From Lophius americanus (taxonomy: Eukaryota; Chordata; Actinopteri; Lophiiformes; Lophiidae): 64,000 bases of DNA. The stretch is from NCBI GenBank assembly GCA_037951165.1, contig JBBDHG010000003.1, positions 12,808,001-12,872,000 on the forward strand. Reading direction: 5' to 3'. Below are positions 20,270 through 31,610 of the stretch, one piece after another. Both the position numbers and the translations under genes were made by a program. How positions within the stretch are numbered: position 1 is the first letter of the stretch; each line of letters starts with the position of its first letter. Under the pieces are notes generated by a model that saw nothing but the letters and a program-made list of their open reading frames with translations, was not told where the DNA came from and did not search any database.

Positions 20270-21985
20270 AAATATTATTTTTACATTTTTGAGCTCATAG
20301 GCCTTTATCGGTTAGACAGCTGAAGAGCGACAGGGAATTCGATTTTCCAAAATGTATCTTGAACAACAAATTATTAGTATTTATTGACAAATTTTATCTA
20401 AAACTGCCTTAATATCACTTTCTAATATATTTGAAGAATGTTTTAAATGGAGAGCATTGTCAAGATTATACAACTTAAAATCAGTAGAATGCAGAAATGA
20501 AGAGGCTTACATCGAGGTAAAACAATCCAAACAAAAAAACACTTTTGAGGGGAAAAAATACACATATTTTGATCATTACTGCCAAAACTCCAAATCTGAC
20601 CATGTTTATTTATCTCATTCCAAAAATACAAAAACGAAAGACAAAATATCTCATCACACCTGAGTGTTGAATGAAATATCTCAAAATGCTCAAACTGAGG
20701 AACAGTTTACCTCAAAATATTTAAATATAATCTTTCTAATTGTATTTGAAGCAGGTGTTACTCTTAAATCCAGGAGAAAAATGAAACCTGAAATGAAAAG
20801 CTCGACATGAAAGAAAAAACAATAATCAAAAGAATGCTAATTTCTTCAAAACTAGATTTCCCCGCTGATTTTCAGATCTCCTTCACACAAATACCAGATC
20901 TTACTTTCAGAAATCTTACCGACGACCTATTGGCAGATTCATTAGAAGCTGAACGCACCTTTTATTCATTTTTCTTTTAACTTGATTGGAAGGTAGACTT
21001 TTCTTGTCTTTCTGCTGGAGGTGCGTGCTTGTTCCTGTGCCAGCCTATGCAGTACCCTGCTCCAGACCTGTTTCCCTCCATCGGGCCTACGGGGAGATAA
21101 TTAGTGTCTGATTGATCTTAGCGGCATTACAGTGTTGAAGAAAGCTGAAGGCGGTCTGTGCCAGAAGTAACCTCTGACTCTTGGTTATGCTTTTAGCTGG
21201 TGGTTATCTGAACACAGCGTTTAGGGGGCGTGCCGTCCGTGCGTCGGATATCCTGTGTGACATTACTGCAGGTCTGGAGTCAACATGTTTGCACAAATCT
21301 ACGCTGCTGCGTCTTTAACAGAACATGTCGGGATGCTGGTGAAGTAAAGCTGTATAAAGAATCTCCTGGGGAGCAGCTACCCGGCAGCCGGCGTCAGTGT
21401 GTGGGTCGGATCTCCTTCCTACATGGCTTCATGTCACTAAGTGTTTTACTCCTGTCTTTAACTGGAGTAACGTTCGGTGTGTTTTTTTTAAAATTCTGTA
21501 TGAAGCCAGTAGACGGCAGTTTCAGGCAGTATTCACCATTAATGCAATATATTGTATTCTTCAGCATCACCGCCAATTTTGGAGCAGATAGACGGAGGGT
21601 ATCAAATGCACGGATCAATAGAAGGCAATCAGGAGAGAAAATTAGACAGAGGCCTGCTGCTGTCGTGCATGGGGATTACAAATGAATATCAAATTGTTCT
21701 TTCATTTAAACGACTCCTTTCTCACTATTTTTTTTACAAAATGTATGAAATCATTTTCATGAAGGCGGCATTTGTTGACATGTTCACTCATGTGCTGATG
21801 AGCAGGACACCTCCGCTTACTTCAATGCAGCTTCCAGGTCTCAATGTGAAAAGGTTGTCTCATAAGCTGGGCATACACAGTACCGTTTGAGCCCGTTTCT
21901 GGTCCGATCTTGAGCCGATGAGCCTCATCCGGCTACCTTTGTCATGTAGTCTATGTGGGGTTGTGGCGACCGATCATCCGCTCCC
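20270..21985. other. Gene-free, AT-rich stretch
   Basis: The part at 20290-20900 is AT-rich with TCTAATAT, CTCAAAAT and CAAAATAT words. These are reminiscent of a degenerate repeat, but I cannot name it. A 151-codon frame at 21230-21685 has no recognisable domain. Confidence 0.45.
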
Positions 21986-21989
21986 AGCA

Positions 21990-22332
21990 CAAAAGCATGA
22001 AAGGAAAAGAAAGGTTTCTTAGCTGCCAGAGCGGTGCTAGCTTTCAAGTTTAACGGCCCATACAGTAGAACGTAGGTAGCTTACCTCCACTTCTCTCTCT
22101 AGATCAACCAGCCATACTGGCCACCTCCGCAAAACCACCTATGAGTCCATATACGGCAATGCCTCCCTTTTTTGTTTTTTTCATTTTTTCGTTTTTTTGT
22201 TTCGAGGTTTTGGTACAGAGGAATGCAAAAATGGTCAAGGCTGCTGGTTTCTGTCTTGTTATCATGTAACATCTCCCTACCTCTGAGCCTTCAAATAAAT
22301 CTTTATTGACAATTGTCCATGGCGACAACACG
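21990..22332. repeat. Dispersed repeat, copy 2 of a pair
   Basis: This copy matches 4585-4845 over its start (GAAAGGTTTC, GCTGCCAGAGCGGTGC) and its end (CCTCTGAGCCTTCAAATAAA, GACAATTG). The middle has an extra T-rich stretch (22165-22200). It is a non-coding element of unknown family. Confidence 0.55.
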
Positions 22333-22974
22333 CTTTAAGGACACATCCTTTTGAATGCAGATGTCGGTACCCCTTTATTTTGCCCATCCCTTCTGTATAA
22401 ATCCAAAGGATCAGTAACTCAAAGATCCGCCATTAATTTGTAGATTCCTTTAAAGTGCTCCCTACATGGAAGTCGATTAAAAGACGTATGACAAACAACC
22501 GAGAAATTCAATGGTGAAACATTTGAAGACAAAGAGGAGGAAGTCTTCATCCACACCTCTTTTATAGATCCCACTACACCACTGGACACTCAGCCACGTG
22601 GTTTCCCTCAGAGTCAGGAAAGTACATAAACCTGCAGTTTCTACAGTTAGAATGGTAATCATGATGATCATAATCAGAGTGGCTCCTCCCTTCAGACAGC
22701 ATCGGAGGTAGTAACAGATGTGAATTAGATGTCTTCATAAAAACAGGAACGGAAAAAACTGAATGGGGGATGGACTTCTTGAAACCTATTATGTTTGAAG
22801 CGTACAACCAGGACACTCTAGCTAGTAACAGTTAACACACTGCACAAAGAGTTTTACTGGAAATAAGCCAGATTGTCTTAAATTCAAATCAAATTGTCTT
22901 GAAGTTAGAAAAAAAAAAAATCTGTCAATGAGGTAATAAAATTTTGCTTGGCTAGAATTCTCAAAAACATTGAA

Positions 22975-23230
22975 TGTCTTCATTCAAGATTTATAATTAG
23001 GAGAAAAACTATTTTAAATTAGAAACATAGTCTTTAAATAGAATTTCTGTTTGGTGGTTCAACCTTGCTCAATATTTGCCGGAATATTTTACTTAGAAAA
23101 AATGAGACATAAAACAAGTTTGACAAGGTTATTTTTGTTTTGAAAAAACAAAAAAGGCTTTTTAAATTGAATTCCTTGACATGACCTGATGTCAGGTAGC
23201 TCCTTACTCTCCCACACCGAGTGAAATGTT
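22975..23230. repeat. Local direct repeat, copy A
   Basis: About 255 bases are repeated at 23401-23669 at high identity. Shared landmarks are TTCATTCAAGAT, TAGTCTTTAAATAGAATTTC, TGTTTGGTGGTTCAACC, ATAAAACAAGTTTGACAAGG and CTCCCACACCGAGTGAAATG. In copy A the CCGAGTGAAATGTTT end is itself duplicated at 23218-23247. It is AT-rich with no coding potential. Confidence 0.9.
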
Positions 23231-23400
23231 TCCGAGTGAAATGTTTCTGCGTTGGGCCTTAAAACTATACAAATAGAATGAATGAAAAAAATAAACATTC
23301 TTTTTGCTAATTACGAGAAATGAAAATGCCAGAACAGGACGGAAAATTTTTCAAACTGATTTAATTTAAGTTTCTTGACTGAGCTGATCTAAAGAATCTA

Positions 23401-23669
23401 TGCCTTCATTCAAGATTAATAATTGGGAAAAAAATGCTTATAAATTAGAAACCTAGTCTTTAAATAGAATTTCTGTTTGGTGGTTCAACCTAGCTCAATA
23501 TTTGCTGGAATATTTTACTTAGAAAAAATGGGACATAAAACAAGTTTGACAAGGTTATTTTTCCTCTGAAAAAAAAAAGAATTCCTAGAAACAAAGCTTT
23601 TTAAATTAAATTCCTTGAAATGACCTGATGTCAGGTAGTTCCTTACTCTCCCACACCGAGTGAAATGTT
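23401..23669. repeat. Local direct repeat, copy B
   Basis: This is the second copy of the block at 22975-23230, offset by about 426 bases in the same orientation. It differs by scattered substitutions and one insertion of about 13 bases near 23580 (AATTCCTAGAAAC). It lacks the terminal duplication seen in copy A. Confidence 0.9.
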
Positions 23670-24560
23670 GCTAATCTTAAGTCAATCGCTCACTAGTCAT
23701 AAACCATATAAGTCATGAGAAGAGTTGGCAGCCATTGGTAAAAGAGCCAAAGCGGACTATGAATGTTAAAGATTCAGAGGAGTAAAGTTCATCACAGGAC
23801 CGACACGCAGAGATAAACAACCATCCTGGCTCATGTTCACACCCACGGAGGATTTAGTCAGCATCTCACCTGTCCTTCATGCTGAGTGGGAGGAAGTCGT
23901 ACTCACAAACCTGAGGAGAAGACGCAAATGCAAACTCCAGGCCCCAAGGCCTGAGGTAGCTTTTCTTGCTCTGAGGGAACTGTCCCTACTACACCACCAT
24001 ACTCACATTTCAAACTTTCTATCTTTGTTAAATAGGAGACAAATGTGCAAACCATTTTGGTACTTGTTAATCAGAAACGTTTGACTTTACAAGTGGAAAC
24101 GGCACAGATGCTCCATTGAGGCAGAAAAGACTTGTGAAATGTCCACCGACTGAGGTGTGTGTCCTGATACAGTTAATAATGCTGGTCGGCTCTTGCTTCT
24201 CCATACTCCACTCCAACTAGGTTTGTCTCCCGCTGACCCTGTAGCCACATTCTCCCTCACTCCCCGGCTAAGGCCAGGCTCTTAGCTGTGACGGTTAAGG
24301 TGAAGAGCTTAAATCAATGAAAATATTAAATGGAAGTTAAAAATATGCATGTGCTGATCGGCTGTCCCATCCCATGAGCACATTTTTAGCCTACATCCCC
24401 TCAGCTTCAGTAAACTCATTAACTTTGAGCGCTGTGCATGTGTTGGCCTCCCGCTGTAGAGCCTAATCCTGACTGACTGATTGTCACAGTTCAACTTGTC
24501 ACCAGCAGCCATGTTTATTTGGCTCTGTCGTTCTGATTCGTGACAGCTGCTGGCTAATCT
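23670..24560. other. Gene-free stretch
   Basis: No recognised repeat or exon. Short open frames only. Confidence 0.45.
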
Positions 24561-24579
24561 GCGCCTGTTCGCCTCCGAG

Positions 24580-25115
24580 GGCCTGGGTCAGAAATTCTCC
24601 CAATCTGGGGATGATGGCTCGGCCGAGAGTGAAGTGAAAGACTGTTAACCCTCCGCGCGCCCACTCAGCTCTCCCTCCCCCCTCCGGAGCAGCTCATAGG
24701 AAGAGTAATTCAATTTTACTCAGCATAAATTTCCCTTCCCCTGCATCCCGGGATTAGCACTATCTGTCTAAATTAGGAGGGACTCAAATGCCATCCCTCA
24801 CATAAGCCTCTGGGTCCCCAAAAGGTAATTGTGGGAGACGTAGTATTACTTACATTTATAGATGAGTTCTGTCAGCCGTCATGATCAGCAGGTGGCTCTG
24901 GGTGTTAGGAGTGGAGCAGGGGTAGCGTTGCATTATGCATCTGGAATCCTTAATTAACCCTCCACTAATCAGCCCGTGAGGAAACCTAATGGATAAGATA
25001 TTGCATAGGTTATAAAACGCAGATGGAGATGGGCTGGTGGCTCTCGCGGCGATGATGGCGCTGAATGTGATGCCGCATCCATCATGCTGAAGGTTGTGGA
25101 GTTTCCCCATATGTT
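24580..25115. promoter_or_regulatory. Possible conserved non-coding element
   Basis: The stretch is repeat-free, has balanced composition and is dense in homeodomain/POU-like words. Examples are CATTATGCAT (24931-24940), TTAATTAA (24950-24957), CTAATCA (24963-24969), CCTAATGG (24985-24992), and TAATTCAATTTTA near 24706. It has no open coding signature. This is the look of a developmental enhancer, but conservation cannot be tested here, so this is inference. Confidence 0.25.
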
Positions 25116-26635
25116 GAGGAGTTTTGGTCGTCGGCTTGCTTAGGAAGGAAGTTGGCCCTGACTGTGAACCTGAACGAGTCGTAGAGGAAGGTGATTTCAG
25201 GAACGAGACATAAGAAAAGGCATTGAAATGGGATATGACTGTGAATCAGCCTGACGGTTATGCTGTGGGTTTAGTGGCTTAGGCAGGCGGCCGTGGAGAT
25301 TCCTCATTATCTCCACAGACTCCAGATGAAGAGTGAACGTCTACCACACCGCCGGCCTTATAGACGATGGATGTCCATTACACCCTCTGTGGCAGTTTCT
25401 CTCATTTGTCAGTCATTGGAAATGAAAATGTAAATCTGTCTGTCATCATGGTTCTGCAGTAGAAGGAGAAGAGGAAGAGGAAACGTCGACCTTTTGTTTG
25501 AATTCTTAAATGTCTTCTTATTGAAGGATGGCATTATGGAATTATGTACCCAAAATAAAATTGAAATAGCCCCACAACTGTCAGGGGTATTTTGGCGAAG
25601 ACCTTGGTGTCTATTGACAGGCAAGACCTAAATTAATTGATGTCAGTAACATTGTGCCTGTTATTAAATTTGAGTAATCTGTGATTAAACCCAACAAAAT
25701 ACCAATATTTCTAATCTTGTCTGATCTTTCCCAAATAAAAAAGGCAGTAACATTATTATATAATAGTAACACCACCTATTTACTCCGATCTATTGTTGAG
25801 TGCTTGTTGATTTGACTGTATTTTTTCTGTAAGACATCTTTGAGTTCCTTGAACGCTGCACATAAATAAAGTGCATTATCATTGTTATTGTGATTGTTAT
25901 TAAGCAAAGAGAGAACAAACACATCCCGACAGAACCCACCTTTCTATAACCTTTAGAGAAAACAGATTTTCTTTGTGCTTTTTCATCGTTTCTCCTTCGT
26001 CCTGAAAGGAAAGGATGTCGGCCTCAAATGTCAGGGTTAATATTGCCTTTAATTAATGGCTTATGTGGGAGAATAGAGCAGAAATTAACTAATGATGCCT
26101 GACCTTTTGCAAAAATAAATACCAGCTTTTTCTCAGCAGAGCATTTTCCTCTCCCCGTCTATATCCGGACGGTGTTTTTACCACAGCCATTAGAGGACGG
26201 GGTCACGGTTCGGTCACGGCGTCTGCAGATCTTCATGTTCTACCCAAAGCCTGGCGATGTGTAAATGTGTTTCTGCTCCATCTTTACGCTGAGGAGGCCC
26301 TTAGAGGGAGCTCGACATTTTTAGGAGGCCAGATTTGAAAGCGGGATGTTGCGTCTTCGGTCTTTGATTGCGGTGTTGCGTTTATGGTTCCACGCACTCT
26401 GCTGATGAATTGGGTCAGCTCTGGCCCAATGCTGCTCACATGAGGTTATGGAGATAGAAGATGGAGGTTACGCGAGTAGAATCGACTGTTCCTGATTTGG
26501 CTCTGGCAAGCATTTGTCTGAGCTTTTGTCCATTTGTTTACTTGTTAAGGATAAATGGAAGGAACGTTGTAAATAGTAACAATTAGCCCACATGATACAT
26601 GTATGTTGTATTCAGGATTTCTAGTTGGTGAACGA
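25116..26635. other. Gene-free stretch with a retroposon tail
   Basis: The part at 25780-25920 ends in CTTGAACGCTGCACATAAAT, AAAGTGCATT and ATT/GTT-rich sequence, resembling a retroposon 3' tail. The block at 26030-26430 is repeat-free and CNE-like, with TTAATTAATGG near 26051. Nothing coding was recognised. Confidence 0.35.
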
Positions 26636-26649
26636 TTTTCAATCCCTTT

Positions 26650-26885
26650 CCCTGGTTAAGCTTTTCTACTGATCAATCTTCATTTTTACATATGGATTAA
26701 GAACTTGTGGGGCGAGATTGTTCACACCTTTAAAGATAAGTTCCATGAATACAAACATGATGATGATTTCAAAACCGAGCAGTTGGTACTTTTTCATAAC
26801 TAGACAGTGGTAAAGTTTTTTTTTATCGATTATTCTCAGTGCTTGCTTACAGAGCGATATAACCGGTTGCAACGATCGGCCCTAC
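26650..26885 (-). pseudogene. LINE ORF2 C-terminal remnant
   Basis: The minus strand reads PVISLCKQALRIIDKK, then a His-Cys segment and KKYQLLGFE, then LIFKGVNNLAPQVL. This is the (L/Y)YKQALKILDKK...HHC.I..KYNLLSFEN...L.FK..NNLAPP.L pattern at the C terminus of a group of fish LINE reverse transcriptase proteins. It is 5'-truncated and short, and the surrounding DNA is not recognisable as LINE. Confidence 0.65.
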
Positions 26886-27474
26886 AAGCTGTTATAGTTA
26901 TAGTCTGTTTCTAATTGTTGAAACAGATTATAATGAGAAAGATGTCCATCCTTGATCAGACTGATGGTTGACGGTCAGCCTCCTAAACACAAACTCTGAC
27001 TGTCACCTGAGCTGCTTAAGTGGATGAAGACTCTGAGGTTTCAGAGATGGAGTAAATGTAAAGAAATAATGGAACCCCACCTGATTAACACCTCAATTTA
27101 GTACACCAGGTCTGGGATGTCTCTGAAACAGTAAACTAGATGAAGGGAAACATGTGAAATAAGCTCCTCCCTCCTCCTCCTGATTCCTGTGGGAGGCAGA
27201 GACTCCATGATGGTCCAGGTTTACAGAGTGACACTGAGCTCAGGTCGGTGCCGCTGGATGTTAAAGCTGCACCTCCGTCTGAGGGAGGAGAAGCCCTGAA
27301 TCCTTCAGCTTCGGTGGAGGTTATCTGCAGTGAGATAAGGGGAGGTTTCAGCCTCCTGCAGATTGTAATGCGGCCACCGAGGATGAAAGACGTCCTTTGT
27401 TGCCGGCTCAGATTCTGAAAGCGAACCCGTCAACAAAGAAGCCTCTGCTGGATTTCTGCAGCAGCGAGAAAAAT

Positions 27475-27592
27475 AACAAAACAAGACTGCCATTTGGCCG
27501 CCTGGCTGTGCGGCGGGTTTACAGCAGAAGTGATTTCATAGGATGTTTGAGAATTGACAGGCAGAGGGGGTTAAAGGTTAGATACAAGAGTA
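27475..27592. repeat. Direct repeat flanking an A-rich array, left copy
   Basis: The block CATTTGGCCGCCTGGCTGTG, CGGCGGGTTTACAGCAGAA, and later GGGGGTTAAAGGT is matched by 28176-28285. The A-rich array fills the space between the two copies. Confidence 0.75.
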
Positions 27593-27599
27593 GTTGGTA

Positions 27600-28175
27600 G
27601 AATATTATTATATTATAATATTATTAATATTATTAACAATATAGTTTCCTTTTCCGAAAAATATCAATAATACTTCACGGATAGTCAATATATAGACATT
27701 ATGCTACAAAACACGATATTACAAGATTAAAAAGTCATAATACGAGAAAAAAAGTCATTACTATGTAAAGTACATTATAAATTAGATGTATTATTATTAT
27801 TATTATTACTATGAGAAAAAAAAGTCATCACTATGAGAAAAAAAAGTAATTACTGTGAGAAGAAAAATCGCAATACTTAAAAGAAAGTAACAATTTTAAG
27901 TGAAGAGATGACATAATATTATGAGAGGTCATAATATTCCAAGATAACAATTCAGAATATTAAAATAAAAAAATATTATTACGAGAAGAAAAGCCATAAT
28001 AGCACAAAAAGAAGAATATATAATAGTAGATTATGAAAAGTCATGATATTATAAAAAAAAGGCATAATATTATCAGAATAAATTAATAATATTACAAGCA
28101 GAAAAGTCATACAACAAGAAGAAGAAGAAAAGTCATAATAGCACAAGGAGAAAAGTCATAAAATACAGCAGGAAA
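27600..28175. repeat. Degenerate AAAAGTCATAATA array, block 1
   Basis: Imperfect tandem units of about 18-25 bases are built on AAAGTCATAATATTAC plus AGA/GAGAAAA spacers. The same phrase dominates 29680-30560 and 33620-34205 in the same orientation. The DNA is A-rich on this strand. Confidence 0.8.
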
Positions 28176-28285
28176 CATTAGACCAGGATTGTCATTTGGC
28201 CGCTGACTGCGTGGCGGGTTTATAGCAGAACGCATCAGACAAATTTGACTGATGGAGGGAGTTAAAGGTCGCAGATTTGTAGACA
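28176..28285. repeat. Direct repeat flanking an A-rich array, right copy
   Basis: TCATTTGGCCGCTGACTGCG, TGGCGGGTTTATAGCAGAA, and GGGAGTTAAAGGTC parallel the left copy at 27475-27592. Differences are small substitutions and short indels. Confidence 0.75.
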
Positions 28286-28649
28286 CAACTCCGAACTAGA
28301 ACATAAGAATTACTGCTGATGGTAAAGTTATTATACTGCTAACACAGCGGCATGTTTACGAGCCTCTATCGCTGGATTCTGCTGTTTCTTGTGGTAAAGG
28401 ATTCTTTGAGATTTCCCCTCAAGCTATTATTTTCCTTTTTCACTTCAAAAAAATGGCCAAATGGCAGCGATTCCCAAACTCCTTTTCATTCAGCCTTCAT
28501 TTCATCTCCAGCCTCGCTCACATCCTCTTTGAAAAAAGAAATGTCTTTAAGCTGCCAAAAAGATGATATATTAAAATAATTTCAACTTCCCCTGATTTAA
28601 TTAATATTTAGCATCTTCTATTTTTAAATAGAACACATTCAATATGACA

Positions 28650-28900
28650 TAGGGCTGAGGGCTTGCATGGAAACCCGGAAAGAATGCCTGAGATTCTCTC
28701 CAGGTTTTTCTTCTACCAGGGAGCAGGTAGAAGAGAATCTCGTTCACATGTGTGTGAACGAAAAGGAGGCAGGTGGAATGGTGAGGACTTATGCGGGATG
28801 GGGATCAACTGTGATTGGACTTATCTGTGACAGAAGAGTTGCTGCAAGAGTGCAGGGAAAGGGTTTACAAGATGGTAGTGGGAGAGTAGAGTTTATTTTC
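28650..28900 (+). pseudogene. RTE-type LINE fragment with a fold-back 5' end
   Basis: The plus strand carries REQVEENL (28711-28740), then HMCVNEKEAGGMVR, GSTVIGLICDRRVAARVQGK and GLQDG. This matches the segment after the RT catalytic box in the same RTE-like family as 655-1545. Several internal deletions are evident. Immediately upstream, 28690-28717 is a reverse complement of the VEENLE-coding region, making a fold-back. The element is non-functional. Confidence 0.75.
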
Positions 28901-28904
28901 TTGC

Positions 28905-29650
28905 AAACCGTATTTGTCTGTGCTAAGAAAGACCAACTGCTGCTCAGGAATGAGGCACGGAAATGAGGTCGTAATACAATAAAGAACCAACCAATGGGCT
29001 GGAAGACAGCGAGAAGCTCTGACGAGTTGAAGAAATCATTAAACATCTGCTTCATGTTTTTCCTGGACGATTTTCCTGGGATTGCGGGTCAAAATGTCCG
29101 TATTGATAAAGGTCAGACATTATTAAATTCTATGACATAAGAAGGTTTTTTTGTTTTTTTTCTCGAATCAGAGAGGCTCGTGTTTAAAAGTCGATGCCGA
29201 ATAAGAATTTTCTCCTGGGTCATGTTTCTCTCCAGTTGCCTGTTTCAAACTAACGCACATGCCTCATGTCTGATTTAACCAGCTGCTTAATTAGCACTCC
29301 ATTCTTTTAACATTCTACACTGGTGTCAGCGTTTGCTTCGGTTCTGCGGTTGTGCTGATTAAATATTCAGACCTGACATTTTTCTGCTGTGTGTTTTGCT
29401 CGTTTCTGAGGTGCAGCGGTCCGAAGCTACCAACATACATCACCCATGTTTATGCTTGTTGCTTTGATTTAAATGAGGCTTGAATGAGGTGACAGAGTGG
29501 GTGCCTTCATCATTCATGGGTGATTAGATGCTTTAATGTCAGCACCAGCTGCTGCAAAGCAACTAATCACCACCATCACCGTGAGACCTGAGAGCCTTCA
29601 GCTCCGTTCGGGTTCCTGCTGCCTCCAAGAGTCTCCAGCCTCCACTGCTC
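28905..29650. other. Repeat-free, CNE-like stretch
   Basis: From about 29200 to 29620 the sequence is free of recognised repeats and has TTAATTAG (29287-29294), CAGCTG E-boxes and GATTAAATATTC. It could be a conserved non-coding element. No coding signal is visible. Confidence 0.25.
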
Positions 29651-29679
29651 CACTCTAACTCTTATCATTATATCAGAGA

Positions 29680-30560
29680 GAATGTGACATTTTATGAATA
29701 TTCATACACAATATGACAATCATACAGTCATGATATTACACAAATGAAATTGTATTGTAAAAGGAAAAGTCGAAATAGTACAGAACAGTTTTACAAGAAA
29801 AGTCATAACAGTACATGAAACCTCAAAATACTATAAGAAAAGTCCTTATACTACATGAAAAGTCTTAATATTACAGAGTCCAAAATCCAGAATCATAATT
29901 CTACAAAAAAGGAAATTACTGTTTAAGAAGTGGCATAATACTGCAGGAAAGGTCATACCATTACAGGTAGTATATTACAGGTAAGTCAAAGTAATACTTA
30001 GAAGCAGAGTCATACTGTCACAGGACTAATTCATAATAATTGTATAAGTATCATTAAATTACATGAAAAGTCCTTAGTTGTAATATTACAGGAAAAATCA
30101 TAATACTACACCAAAAGTGTTTATAGATTATTAAATGTTACAATATTAGAATAAAGTTGTAATACTTCAAGAACAGTCATAATATTACACGTAAAAAATC
30201 ATTATATTTTATAAAAAAGCAATAATACTTGAATTAACAACATAAAATAACATATAAATATATTATATAATGTAAATATCATTTAATATATATAATAAAT
30301 TATATCACATTAAAAGTCATAATACCACAAGAAAAGTTGAAATACTTCTGGAAAAACTATACTACGTGAAAAGTCGCAATATTTCAGGAAAAAGTTATTC
30401 TATAAGGAAAGTCAGACTATTTCAGGAATAGTTGTAATACGACAAGAAAATTCATGATATTGCAGGGGAAAAAAATCATAGAGCGACAAGAAAAGTTCTA
30501 ATAATACAGAAGTGGTACCACAAGAAAAATGGGATTTCAAGAGGAAAAATCTTGATATTG
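29680..30560. repeat. Degenerate AAAAGTCATAATA array, block 2
   Basis: Nearly 900 bases of diverged units of the form AAAAGTCATAATACTACAAG, AAAAGTC(C/T)TTA and similar. Same strand orientation as blocks 1 and 3. AT-rich inserts interrupt it near 30235-30300. Confidence 0.8.
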
Positions 30561-31610
30561 CTATACTACATTACTATATATATGTAATATATTCTCATAT
30601 GAAAACAGAGTATCGATGAGCCTCTATGCAATCTTTTAAAGTCCTTATACTTAAACACAGTATATAGCTTATTATTTGTATTATATGATGATATGTTTCT
30701 AGTTCCCCATCTGACAGGAGGCATTCTCATTATTCTAGGGAAATCATTACTCTTTGTAAATAAAAAAAGAGCACTTTTTCCAACTAATATGACCTTTTTT
30801 AATTATAAAATTACATTTCTGCTCATGTAATTCCTTAGGTTATTCTCTAACTCCCTGAGTTTCAATTATTTCGCAATGTGGCTCCAACACGTGGTCGTTC
30901 CCACTGAACACACATTTTATTCCATATCGTGCAATTTAATCTTTTCTTCCAAATTTTATGCTGAACTGCCAATTCCAAAAAAATGTCAAGACACTGTATA
31001 AAGAAACAAAGCAAAAAAAGAAAAAAAAAATCATAATGTGGTTATTTTCCTCAGTGTGCCGTTGAAGAAAGAAGAAAGGGGGATTTTCTCTTTATTGTGT
31101 GGCTGCAGATTCTTCTAGGCTGATGAACGAAAATCTGAGAGGCACAAATCTCTGCAGCACACATCACTCTCATATTAAACATTGTTATGGTTTGAGGGCA
31201 TGACAGAGGGTACATACACGAATGAGCTGACCTCATCAGCACTCTTCATAACCGAATCTCCTCATCAAAGGAGCTAATAAAAACTCACCGCTCTTAAGAT
31301 ATTCCTGATACATCGTTTAAACATTCTCCTGGATATAAAATACCCGGGTTCTCCTTTGTAATCCCCTTTCTCATTTTCCATCTAAATTACATTACATAGA
31401 GTCATCTCTTTTTCCGCTGTCGTAGGGGCGGAGTCAGGGATGACATCATCTCAAATATATTTGACTGTGATCCCGACCAAATGGTCAGAGAACAAACATC
31501 ATCTGTGGAATAACACCAGATATCAAAACTCTAGTTAGTCCCACTACCATCATCAAAACTGTTTGTGCTGAATATATAACTGTGTTTCCTACAAATGGAT
31601 CTAAAATGAT
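30561..31610. other. Gene-free AT-rich stretch
   Basis: No gene or recognised repeat apart from AT-rich simple words and poly-A runs near 31010-31030. Confidence 0.5.

Noticed and set aside
21230..21685. 151-codon open frame as a gene
   Set aside because: Composition not protein-like beyond a short hydrophobic patch; no domain or splice support.
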